Source: Thermodesulfobacteriota bacterium
GTDB lineage: Bacteria > Desulfobacterota > Desulfocorpusculales > Desulfocorpusculum
Length of the DNA: 8,164 nucleotides
Assembly: GCA_028275295.1 (NCBI GenBank)
Contig: JAPWUY010000063.1
Coordinates: forward strand, 1 to 8,164
Direction: 5' to 3'
The position numbers and the translations under genes are program-made. Of this stretch, positions 1-7,316 are shown one piece after another. The notes beneath the pieces were generated by a model that searched no databases, had not been told where the DNA came from, and saw only the letters and a list, made by a program, of their open reading frames with translations. Position 1 is the first letter of the stretch, and each line of letters starts with the position of its first letter.

Positions 1-2
1 AC

Positions 3-2036
3 GTTGTGAGCCATAGTCCAGGCGGGCTCGCAGAAGACGTCCTTGAGAACACAGCAAGTGGACTTGTGGACATTGCCCTTGACGTCCTCGATCTCACAAC
101 CCTCGGGTACCTCAAGTTCATATACGAGTCCCTCTCCTTGATATCCACCCTGTTTTCCATCGAGGAGAAGGTGGCCGAGGCCAAAACCGTTGTTTTCCAG
201 GGGATGCCCCTGGGTCCCACACAGCGCCTTCATGCCTGGATGAGGATAAATGGGATCGTCGGAGCCCTCGGATTCGCTCACACGGTCTCGAGCTTTTATA
301 CGGATGGCGTTGTCGAGGGCGATCTCGGAGGAAACCGGGGGATAGAGGTTGGAGGCATCCTCGTCCATTACCGAGGCCAAGACTCTCCGGAGCTCATGGA
401 TACAGATCCCAAAAAAGGCTCCACAGGCGCGCCTACAAGGCCCACCTTGAAACTCACCTTCAGTCGCGAGATCTCCATTGCCGACCCCAGCAAGGTCGTT
501 CTCCTTGATCCAGAGAGGGGGAGCACGGTTCCTTGCGATATAGAGGTCTCTCAGAACGTTCTGAGCTTGACCCCACGTGAGCTTCTTGCTGGCCAGAGCC
601 TCTATCGCCTCGAGCTAGAAGAAGGGGCAGTGAGGACGATGGATTCGGGAGCTACGAACCTGGGTTCGTACAGCTTAGAGTTCGTAACAGGCGAGCCCCT
701 TATGGTCTCGGATGTCTTCTTTCAAGGCTATGCCGGGGCGCCATATGAGGAGACAGGCCCTCCATTGAGGCCTGTCTTCCATTTCTGCTTCAATGGGTGG
801 ATCGAGCCAGGAAGCAACTTCAATTCCATAGTCCTCGCGGATCCTTCGGGGCAGATAGTGGCACGATGCGGAGATGGCCTGGATTGCGAAATTGTAAACG
901 ATGAGCCACGCCACGAGCTCGTCCTCACAGTGGCCTTGCCCCTCCAACCCGGCACCCGATATACATGGCGAATACCCCAGGGAGCACTGGGCGTGAAATG
1001 GCCCAATTTGGCCTTCGAGCACACATTCGTTACAGCCTCCCTCAAGCTAATGGGGTCAGACCCTCAGCCAGGAGAATCGGATGTCTCGATCTGGTGGTCA
1101 AGGATATGGCTCGTCTTCAACGACGAGATCGTCGCGGCGGAAAATTTTGCCTCCATCTCCCTCCAAGCAGATGGCGAGCCGGTCGGGGCCGAGATAATCG
1201 TCGGGTCCGATCAGCTCGTGGTCTTCCCTCCTATTCCCATGTCCTACAACACCCGTTACACCCTCACCCTTCCCCATGGGGCATTGAGGGGCAAGTGGAC
1301 CGAGGCGCCATCCGAGCCCATCACCCTGAGTTTCACTACGGCTATCCCTCCCGTATTGGTGAGCACCAATCCCCAGGACAAGGCCTCGGGGGTTCCAAGA
1401 GACTTGGGAGAGATAGTGCTCACCTTCTCCGAGCCAGTGAAGCCAGAATTGCCTGATTCCCGTTGGACGGAGGATTCCAGGTGCCTGGGGATCAGGGTGG
1501 AGACGGATGTGTCGGATGTGGGAGAGCTGCCCTGCAGGTCGAAAATAGAGGGGCCGCATGTGATCCTGAATTGCTCCAACCCTTGGGGAACTTGGCCTTT
1601 TCCGGCCGGGACCAAGGTTACGGTCAATTACAATGGGAGAGGTCTCATGGACCTAAAGGGAAACCCAACTGTGTCCCCCTACACCTTCTCCTTCAAGACT
1701 GGCAAAAGGACCATTCCCCCGCAGGTCGTATCCACCCTCCCCGAAGATGGAGAAGAAAATGTCTCCTCGAGGCCCATCATCTGCGTTCGATTCAGCAAAC
1801 CTGTCCAGCCCGGCCCCAAGTGGAAGGCCATCTCCCTGCAGTCGGAGGCAGGCGAGGCCGTGCCGTTCACAGCGCAGGTGAGCTCTAGTGGCGAGCTTCA
1901 GATCACCCCCCAGAGGGATCTCAAAAGGCTCACACGATACACGGTCAACATTCCCGCAAAATCCGTGAAGGACCCATTCGGCACGCCCTCCCAGAGGCCA
2001 TATACCTTCGCCTTCCGCACATCTGGCCCCATCTAG
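3..2036 (+). CDS. Multi-domain SbsA/Big_5-type Ig-like repeat protein (5'-partial)
   Basis: The first possible start is a GTG at position 6, but the frame has no stop between it and the window edge, so this is probably the C-terminal 676 residues of a longer protein. Counting from that GTG, residues 1-120 match no family I recognise: they have a hydrophobic/amphipathic stretch near 20-50 and no signal peptide at the GTG. Five tandem Ig-like domains follow, at about 132-229, 231-343, 345-446, 448-565 and 570-673. Each opens with a P-x-x-G segment and a 'TFS' or 'RFSKPV' strand, has an 'L.PGTRYT' or 'LTRYTVNIP' strand, and closes with 'FTFKT/FAFRT'. This is the pattern of SbsA/Big_5 Ig-like domains, which serve as spacer or adhesion modules in surface and S-layer-associated proteins. 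Several Cys residues (177, 261, 288, 294, 493, 510, 523, 593) are compatible with an extracytoplasmic location. No LPXTG, PEP-CTERM or membrane anchor is visible at the C-terminus. The stop is TAG, directly after a complete domain. A surface role is inferred. Confidence 0.88.
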   Translation, partial: VVSHSPGGLAEDVLENTASGLVDIALDVLDLTTLGYLKFIYESLSLISTLFSIEEKVAEAKTVVFQGMPLGPTQRLHAWMRINGIVGALGFAHTVSSFYTDGVVEGDLGGNRGIEVGGILVHYRGQDSPELMDTDPKKGSTGAPTRPTLKLTFSREISIADPSKVVLLDPERGSTVPCDIEVSQNVLSLTPRELLAGQSLYRLELEEGAVRTMDSGATNLGSYSLEFVTGEPLMVSDVFFQGYAGAPYEETGPPLRPVFHFCFNGWIEPGSNFNSIVLADPSGQIVARCGDGLDCEIVNDEPRHELVLTVALPLQPGTRYTWRIPQGALGVKWPNLAFEHTFVTASLKLMGSDPQPGESDVSIWWSRIWLVFNDEIVAAENFASISLQADGEPVGAEIIVGSDQLVVFPPIPMSYNTRYTLTLPHGALRGKWTEAPSEPITLSFTTAIPPVLVSTNPQDKASGVPRDLGEIVLTFSEPVKPELPDSRWTEDSRCLGIRVETDVSDVGELPCRSKIEGPHVILNCSNPWGTWPFPAGTKVTVNYNGRGLMDLKGNPTVSPYTFSFKTGKRTIPPQVVSTLPEDGEENVSSRPIICVRFSKPVQPGPKWKAISLQSEAGEAVPFTAQVSSSGELQITPQRDLKRLTRYTVNIPAKSVKDPFGTPSQRPYTFAFRTSGPI

Positions 2037-2111
2037 CCGCTACTGCCCGCAACCGGGGGATAAAGGGGATCGTCCCGAGGGACACGTTTTGAAAAGACCC
2101 CCCACGTTCTT
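2037..2111. other. Short spacer between the Ig-repeat gene and the repeat array; weak dyad only
   Basis: This 75-bp gap holds a small dyad (GTCC-CGAG-GGAC, about 2073-2084) followed by an imperfect T-rich run. The stem is only 4-5 bp and the run is GTTTTG, so I do not call it a terminator. Transcription from the upstream gene could therefore enter the array. Confidence 0.35.
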
Positions 2112-2441
2112 GCGGACGCGCAGAGCGCATGCCTCCGAGAAAACCACCCTTCGCATCGCGAGCGGCCCTTCCCCCGCAAGGCCATGCGTCCTAGGCTAGC
2201 CCCCCCCGGAGGGGCGGGCTCCGCACGCCCGGACAACGTCCGGGTCACGCCTTACCCGGGCATCTCGCCTTTGGAGCCGCTCGTTCTCCTTGTGGGGGTC
2301 CGGTTTCGCGGAGGGGCGGGCTCCGCACGCCCGTAACGACGGCACAACGCCAACCCAAGTGTTGTCTTCCCTGGCCCACCGGCCTCTCGCTCGCCCGTCC
2401 GGAATCATGACCTGCCTCGCCTTGCGCCCGGCCCGTACGTG

Positions 2442-2561
2442 TGGGCGCGGAGACCGCGCCCCTCCGAAAAACCAGCTCCCGCGCATTCTCGGGGCCTCAT
2501 CTCTCAAGGCCCGATACCCTCGGCTCGCCCTCGCCTCGGAGGGGCGGGCTCTGCACGCCCG
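2442..2561 (+). repeat. Representative 120-bp A-B hairpin pair (REPIN-like unit)
   Basis: This shows one unit of the array. The A stem-loop GGGCGCGG-AGA-CCGCGCCC (2443-2461) is a perfect 8-bp stem. Its flanking CTCC is GGAG on the minus strand. A spacer follows that includes a dyad (GGGCCT...AGGCCC, about 2496-2516). The B element then has its GGAG head and the stem-loop GGGCGGGC-TCT-GCACGCCC, with one G-A mismatch. The two GGAG heads face each other. Paired inverted REPs of about 100-120 bp resemble REPINs in Pseudomonas and BIMEs in E. coli; assignment to those families is inference. Confidence 0.6.
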
Positions 2562-2758
2562 CGATGGCACCATCGCTCCACCCAGGCATGTCCCCGGTTG
2601 GCCACCGCGTCATCGGCAACCATCCGGTGGGAATGAGACGCCTTGGCATTCGCATGGCCGTACCACGCGGAACCGCAGAGCGCATCCCTCCGAGAAAATC
2701 GTTCCTCGCGTTATCTCCGGCTTTTCCCCGCAAGGCCATTCGTCTTGGGCTAACCCCC

Positions 2759-2831
2759 GCGGAGGGGCGGGCTCCGCACGCCCGGAAGGAAGGCTTCGGT
2801 TGGACCGAGGCATGTCCCCTCTTGGCCACCG
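2759..2831 (+). repeat. 73-bp perfect direct repeat, copy 1
   Basis: This segment, containing most of a B element and the start of the next spacer (with the GGACCGAGGCATG motif), is identical to 4669-4741, 1910 bp downstream. The offset equals eight array periods plus one extra 90-bp half unit, so the copies are in register. Confidence 0.85.
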
Positions 2832-4125
2832 AACCATCGTTAAGGCATGTATTGGGAATGAAAGGCCACGGGGCATTCGTGCGGCCGTACCCTGCGGACG
2901 CGCAGAGCGCATCCCTCCGAGAAAACCGCCTTCCGCGTCATCTCGGGGCTTTCCCAGTTAGGCCATCCCAGCTCGGGTAGCCCACCCGGCGGAGGCGCGG
3001 GCTCCGCACGCCCGCAACATCGGCATCGGGCCAACCCCAACGTTGCCTCCTATTGGCCACCGGGTCATCGTCAACTCATGTGGTCGAAATGAAATGCCTC
3101 GGCGCTAGTTCGGCCTTGCCATGCGGACGCGCGGAGCGCGTCCCTCCGAGAAAAACGCCCCCCGCGTTATCTCCGGGCTACCCCCGCAAGGCCATCCTAA
3201 CTCGGATAGCCCACCCCCCGGAGGGGCGGGCTCCGCACGCCCGTAAAGATGGCAATGCCTTCACCGAAACATTGCCCCCTTGGGCCACCAGGCGTTCGTT
3301 TGCCCCGGATCATTATGTTGTGCCTTAGCTTCCGCTCGGCCCCTACTCCCGGGCGCAAAGACCGCGCCCCTCCGAGAAAACCACCCCTCGCGTTATCTCC
3401 GGCCCTCACCCCGCTAGGCCATCCGTCCTGGGCTAACCCCCCCTTGGAGGGGCGGGCTCCGCACGCCCGCGAGGGAATGCCTTGGTTTCACCCTGGTACA
3501 CCCCCGCTAGGCCACCGGCCTCCCGATTACTCCTCGCTCGTCATGCCCTAGCCCGGGCTTGTGTACGGCCTTGCCACCCGGGCGCGGAGACCGCGCCCCT
3601 CCGAGAAAACCGCCATCCGCCTATCTCGGGCCTCTCCCCGCAAGGCCATCTTGCCCTGGATAGCCCACCCCTCGGAGGGGCGGGCTCTGCACGCCCGAGG
3701 GGAACGCTCGCGCTTGACCGAGGCATGTGCCCTCTTGGCGACGGTGCTATCGTTAACGCATGTATTCGAAATGTAAGGCCACGGCATTCGTGCGGCCGTA
3801 CCACGCGGACGCGCGGAGCGCATCCCTCCGAAAAGCCCTCCCCTCGGGAACCTCGGGGTGTACCCCGTAGGGCCCTCTCCGTCGGGTGCGCATCCCCCCG
3901 GAGGGGCGGGCTCCGCACGCCCGTAATGAGACCATTGGCCCCATCCGGCCATCTCCCCGGTAGGCCACCGAGTTATTGTCAACGCATGGGGTGGAAATAA
4001 AAATGTCTCGGCGTGCGTACGGCCTCCCCACGCGGACGCGCAGAGCGCATCCCTCCGACAAAAACGCCGCTCGCGTCATCTCGGGCCTTTCCCCGCAAGG
4101 CCATCTTGCCCTGGATAGCCCACCC

Positions 4126-4241
4126 CTCGGAGGGGCGGGCTCCGCACGCCCGCGACGGCACCATCGCTCCACCCAGGCATGTTTCCGGTTGGCCATCTGT
4201 CTTGGGCTAGCCCCCCTCGGAGGGGCGGGCTCCGCACGCCC
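4126..4241 (+). repeat. Irregular double-B unit lacking the intervening A hairpin
   Basis: Two B elements start only 90 bp apart (4126 and 4216) instead of being separated by an A element. The intervening sequence begins like an ordinary B-to-A spacer (compare 2561-2605) and, after a shared GGCCA, continues like an ordinary A-to-B spacer (compare 2734-2757). This fits loss of about 134 bp, including one A hairpin, by recombination at GGCCA. Confidence 0.7.
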
Positions 4242-4668
4242 ACAAGGAAGGCACAACGCCAACTCCACCGTTGCCTCCTCTTGGCCACCGGGTCATCGTC
4301 AACGCATGTGGCGGAAATGGAATGCCTCGGCACACATACGGCCTCCCCACGCGGACGCGCAGAGCGCATCCCTCCGAGAAAATCGCCTTTCGCGTCATCT
4401 CGGGGCTTTCCCAGCTAGGCCATCCCAGCTCGGATCACCAATCCGGCGGAGGGGCGGGCTCCGCACGCCCGCAAAGATGGCAATGCCTTCACCGAAAGAT
4501 TACCCCCTTGGGCCGCCCGGCGTTCTATGCCCCGATGATTATGTTATCCCTCGGCTTGCGTCCGGGCCGTATTCGCGGACGCGCAGAGCGCATCCCTCCG
4601 AGAAAATCACTTTTCGCGCCATCCCGGGGCTCGCCAAGCAAGGCCCTCTATCATCGCTTGGCCGTTTA

Positions 4669-4741
4669 GCGGAGGGGCGGGCTCCGCACGCCCGGAAGGA
4701 AGGCTTCGGTTGGACCGAGGCATGTCCCCTCTTGGCCACCG
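4669..4741 (+). repeat. 73-bp perfect direct repeat, copy 2
   Basis: This is identical to 2759-2831. Sequence before and after diverges at once, although the array layout continues, so the two units share a recently copied patch in an otherwise divergent background. Confidence 0.85.
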
Positions 4742-5042
4742 GGTGTTGGTTTGCCTTTGACCATCATGCCCTACCCCGCGTTTACATCCGGCCTTGCCAC
4801 CCTGGCGCAAAGACCGCGCCCCTCGAAGAAAACCGGCGCCTAGCGTTTTCTCGGGGGTTACGGCCCAGGGCCGTCTTCATGGACTGCATCCGGCCCCCCT
4901 TTTCGCACCCGCGGGGCGCATTTCTCCAAAAAAAACGCCGACCACTCGAATGGGCGGATATTTCCGCAAGAGATCGCCACACGCCCCGTGCACGGCCGTC
5001 CCAATGACCCCCGCGGGCGCCTCGATCCCCCAACGCGGGCAC

Positions 5043-5069
5043 AAAAAAAGGGGGCCTTTCGAGGCCCCC
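5043..5069 (-). terminator. Intrinsic terminator of the adhesin-like gene
   Basis: Read on the minus strand, a perfect 8-bp stem GGGGGCCT/AGGCCCCC with a CGAA tetraloop is followed directly by seven T residues. It begins 27 bp after the TAA stop of the adhesin-like gene. There is no T-run on the plus-strand side, so it acts in the minus direction only. It also separates that gene's transcript from the left array. Confidence 0.93.
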
Positions 5070-5096
5070 TTCTATTCGGGCTATAGAGCCCTACGG

Positions 5097-6980
5097 TTAT
5101 CTCGTGTAAGTGCCGGTTGCGACTCCTCCGTCAGGGTTGGTAACCGTGATGGTCACGGGCACTCCCTTCGGGAAGAGGGCCTTGAGGCCAGTGCCCCTCA
5201 GCCTGATCCAGCTCGAGCTCTTGTAGACGTAATTGGTCCAAGTGGTGCTTCCAATCTTCACCGTGAGCCCGCTCTGAAAGCCGGACCCTTTCACATCCAG
5301 CTTGAACCCATATACCGGCGCCTTCTCGATGCTCGTTATGCTCACAGGCTGAGAGGCAGGCGCGACGGTGCCAGTGTACGTCTTGGTGCCGGTGCAACCG
5401 AGAGCGTCCGTCACCGTGACCGTCACGCTGTAGGGGCCGGCCGTTGTGGGCGTGCCGCTTATGACGCCGGTGCTGGCATTGATGCTCAGGCCGGCAGGCA
5501 GCCCTGTAGCGCTAAAGGTGTAAGGCGCCGTGCCACCACTTGCATCCAGATCCACATTCACAGCCTGACCCACCTTCAGGGAACCGAGGTCAGCCGGTGT
5601 GATGGTGATCGTGCCACAAGGTGTAGGGTTGATCGTGACCGTGTAGGTCCTCGAGCCCTTGCACACTCCACCAGCATCCGTGGCCGTCACGGTGAAGGTG
5701 TAAGTTCCATCCGCGGTGGGCGTGCCGCTCAGCACAGCCTTGGTCCCGTCTGTGGATGCCGCGAGGGTCAGTCCAGGAGGCAGAGTGCCCGTGTAGGTGA
5801 AGGTGTAAGGAGGCACTGCCACAGCGGTCGGTATGGTGGCTGGGGCCGCGAATACCACATCAATCGTAGCGCTGTAAGCTACACCCTCCTGCCCGCTGCC
5901 CAGGGCGCTGGGGTACAGGGTGTACGTGCCGCAAGTACCTCCAATACTGACCGTGTAAGGCCCAACATCGGCGACGCAGTTCTTGGCATCCTTGAGGGTT
6001 GCGCCGAAAGTGAACGAGCCCGGATTGGTCGGAGTGCCCGCAAGGACGGGTCCGGCTCCGAATGAAAGCCCCGGAGGCAGAGTCCCCGAAGACTTGCTCA
6101 TCGTTATTGGAGCGGTGGCGTTTATCGATCCAGCCGTACTGAAGGCTGTACTGTAGCCTGCGACTCCAGCAGTTCCCGATGGAAGTACCCCGCTTGCTGG
6201 TGTGGCCTTGAGCTGCACTGCAGAGCAATCAAAGGGCTGGACCGCGAGATCGAAGGTCTTGCTGATGAGCCGGCACCTGCTTCCTCCGGCGTAATCGTCA
6301 TCCACCTCGATCTTTATCTTCTTGACCCCCACGTCCGTTGGCGATGGAGCAGCTCCACAGGTGATAGTGAATGTCGTTTCGGTCGTTGTAGAACTCACCG
6401 CGGTCGCGGTCGACCCGCAACCCCATGCAGCGGGAAAGCCGCTTATTCTCATGTTGGTCGCGGCCACTCCGGCCGGCAGAGCTGGCGTGACCTTGACCTG
6501 AGCGGTATATGCGATGCCTACCAAGGCTGGAGGCAACGTCTCCGTGACAAAAGCTAGGGTGTCAGGACACGTCCAGGTCACCTTCACATCGTCAATGAGG
6601 ATGTCGTAGTCCTTGTCTCCAGCGGGATTGTCCCACCCTGCCGAGAACACCAAGTAGATGGGAGCGGCGCTAGCGGAATAGTCCTTTCCCCGAAGGTCAA
6701 CACCGGCAACGTTTGTAAGGTCAATCAACTTCTCGTCCCAGCCATTGGGCTTGCTGGAGTCGCACCTGTTGAAATTCAGTGGCCCCAGCCACACTCCACC
6801 TATGTTGTCGTACAACAGGACTTGTAAAGTATCTCCTGGGTCTGTGGCGCTCTCGCAATAGTTGTAGAGCCAGAAGCTAAGCTGGGGGCCCACCGCGTTG
6901 TTGAGAACAGCAAACGCTAAACCATTTGACCCAAAATCCTGAGATCCGGCGGGGATGGAGTCGGTGTAGAACCACGCCAT
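5097..6980 (-). CDS. Adhesin-like Ig/TIG repeat protein, C-terminal part after the in-frame stop
   Basis: This is a 627-residue open frame. Its N-terminal 138 residues continue the beta-sandwich begun in the upstream fragment: an AWFYTDSIP strand, then 'LSFWLYNY' and 'YDILIDDVKV', as in choice-of-anchor-J/cleaved-adhesin domains. Four putative Ig modules follow at about 139-250, 252-348, 350-454 and 455-540. The last three carry He_PIG signatures such as 'GTLPPGLSF...LAGTPT', 'LPPGLTL...LSGTPTADGTYTFTV' and 'LPAGLSI...ISGTPTTAGPYSV'. Cys residues recur at module starts and in the late 'TDALGCTGT'-type turn, suggesting one disulfide per module. The C-terminal 80 residues are IPT/TIG-like ('GSGFQSGLTVKIG', 'VTITVTNPDGG') and end in TYTR, with no sorting signal seen. 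The ATG at 6980 directly follows the upstream TAG in the same frame and has no Shine-Dalgarno site or signal peptide, so it is probably not a native start. The domain types point to extracellular binding; the ligand is unknown. Confidence 0.88.
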   Translation of the reverse strand: MAWFYTDSIPAGSQDFGSNGLAFAVLNNAVGPQLSFWLYNYCESATDPGDTLQVLLYDNIGGVWLGPLNFNRCDSSKPNGWDEKLIDLTNVAGVDLRGKDYSASAAPIYLVFSAGWDNPAGDKDYDILIDDVKVTWTCPDTLAFVTETLPPALVGIAYTAQVKVTPALPAGVAATNMRISGFPAAWGCGSTATAVSSTTTETTFTITCGAAPSPTDVGVKKIKIEVDDDYAGGSRCRLISKTFDLAVQPFDCSAVQLKATPASGVLPSGTAGVAGYSTAFSTAGSINATAPITMSKSSGTLPPGLSFGAGPVLAGTPTNPGSFTFGATLKDAKNCVADVGPYTVSIGGTCGTYTLYPSALGSGQEGVAYSATIDVVFAAPATIPTAVAVPPYTFTYTGTLPPGLTLAASTDGTKAVLSGTPTADGTYTFTVTATDAGGVCKGSRTYTVTINPTPCGTITITPADLGSLKVGQAVNVDLDASGGTAPYTFSATGLPAGLSINASTGVISGTPTTAGPYSVTVTVTDALGCTGTKTYTGTVAPASQPVSITSIEKAPVYGFKLDVKGSGFQSGLTVKIGSTTWTNYVYKSSSWIRLRGTGLKALFPKGVPVTITVTNPDGGVATGTYTR

Positions 6981-6983
6981 CTA
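6981..6983 (-). other. In-frame TAG stop splitting the adhesin-like gene
   Basis: On the minus strand the codons read GGC GGT GCT TAG ATG GCG TGG. The frame is identical on both sides and the TAG lies inside one beta domain. In many proteins with this domain the equivalent stretch resembles 'H-S-G-S-Y-x-A-W-F', so a Tyr codon (TAC or TAT) changed to TAG is the simplest explanation. The Ig-repeat gene at the left of the window ends with TAG at a natural domain boundary, which argues against general TAG reassignment. Confidence 0.85.
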
Positions 6984-7244
6984 AGCACCGCCGTGTGCGG
7001 TCGCCCCTGGGATGTCCGTCGAGACAACGGCCACATCCCAGTACCTGGTCCCGGGATTGGTGCAGGTACCTGGGGTGGCAAAGCAGTTCCCCCATCCCCA
7101 ACCAGTAGGAGGGAAGGTCCCTTCAAAGCCCTCGCTCAGGGCCGTAACCTGCATGGTGGCCTTCTCTTGGGCCATCGCCCCTGGTAGGGCCATGCCCAGA
7201 GCCATCAGAAACGCCAAAAGACCATAAGCCCATTTTTTCTTCAT
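6981..7244 (-). CDS. Adhesin-like protein, N-terminal fragment with signal peptide
   Basis: This is 87 residues from the chosen ATG at 7244, which follows AAAGGAGGT at ideal spacing. Residues 1-25 form a Sec signal peptide: MKKKW basic n-region, hydrophobic core LLAFLMALGMAL, and an Ala-Met-Ala site before Gln26. Residues 36-87 begin a beta-sandwich domain with the 'EGFEGTFPPTGW' opening typical of choice-of-anchor-J/cleaved-adhesin proteins, plus a 'YWDV' strand. The frame ends at the TAG at 6983-6981. With that codon read through, the whole gene would encode 715 residues. An in-frame upstream ATG at 7301, with its own Shine-Dalgarno site, would add 19 charged, Gly-rich residues ahead of the signal peptide. 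I prefer 7244 because it gives a standard signal peptide. Alone, this fragment is too short to fold as the complete domain, so the gene is probably a recent pseudogene, a readthrough gene or a consensus error. Confidence 0.82.
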   Translation of the reverse strand: MKKKWAYGLLAFLMALGMALPGAMAQEKATMQVTALSEGFEGTFPPTGWGWGNCFATPGTCTNPGTRYWDVAVVSTDIPGATAHGGA

Positions 7245-7250
7245 CCTTAC

Positions 7251-7259
7251 ACCTCCTTT
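7251..7259 (-). promoter_or_regulatory. Shine-Dalgarno site for the ATG at 7244
   Basis: AAAGGAGGT on the minus strand lies 6 nt upstream of the ATG that yields a clean signal peptide. This decides the start. Confidence 0.85.
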
Positions 7260-7307
7260 ACCATCATTTTTTCCCAAACTCGCTCTGCCTTCTCTACCCA
7301 TCCCTCA

Positions 7308-7316
7308 ACCTCCTTT
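7308..7316 (-). promoter_or_regulatory. Second, near-duplicate Shine-Dalgarno site for the in-frame ATG at 7301
   Basis: Another AAAGGAGGT lies 6 nt upstream of the in-frame ATG at 7301. The 20 nt ending in each ATG differ at only three positions between this site and the one at 7244, 57 nt downstream, so the initiation region looks duplicated. Confidence 0.7.

Larger units (their letters stand above)
2112..4935 (+). repeat. Left array: about 227-bp periodic array of paired, inverted REP-like hairpins
   Basis: Two element types alternate. A-type elements read GCGGACGCG...CCTCCGAGAAAA and start at about 2112, 2442, 2666, 2894, 3123, 3350, 3580, 3805, 4032, 4351, 4575 and 4804. B-type elements read CGGAGGGGCGGGC...ACGCCCG and start at about 2206, 2308, 2535, 2758, 2988, 3218, 3443, 3671, 3897, 4126, 4216, 4445 and 4669. 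B is the reverse-complement form of A: each is an 8-bp stem with a 3-nt loop and a GGAG tetranucleotide beside the stem. A to B is 91-94 bp, B to next A about 131-136 bp, and A to A 224-230 bp. The exceptions are two places with an extra B (B1-B2 and B10-B11). A degenerate A- or B-like remnant lies near 4893-4935. The array is not coding: the same peptide-like strings (such as GRAERIPPRK) recur in different frames on both strands, the period is not a fixed multiple of 3, and no ribosome binding site marks a start. REP/REPIN-like is the closest known class. Function is unknown. Confidence 0.9.

Noticed and set aside
2073..2093. Intrinsic terminator of the first gene
   Set aside because: The stem is only 4-5 bp and is followed by a broken T-run, well below the strength of the terminator at 5043-5069.
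2112..4935. CRISPR array
   Set aside because: The repeats alternate in orientation, the intervals are about 65 and 108 bp and are themselves related to one another, and no cas genes are present.
3976..5007. 343-residue plus-strand frame across the array
   Set aside because: It is made of translated hairpin repeats whose peptides recur in other frames, has no ribosome site, and shows no folded-protein composition.
4794..6065. 423-residue plus-strand frame overlapping the adhesin-like gene
   Set aside because: It is antisense to a gene with clear domains and starts inside the repeat array.
6978..6980. Genuine independent start of the 627-residue frame
   Set aside because: There is no Shine-Dalgarno site or signal peptide, and it lies within a beta domain whose first half is encoded just upstream in the same frame.
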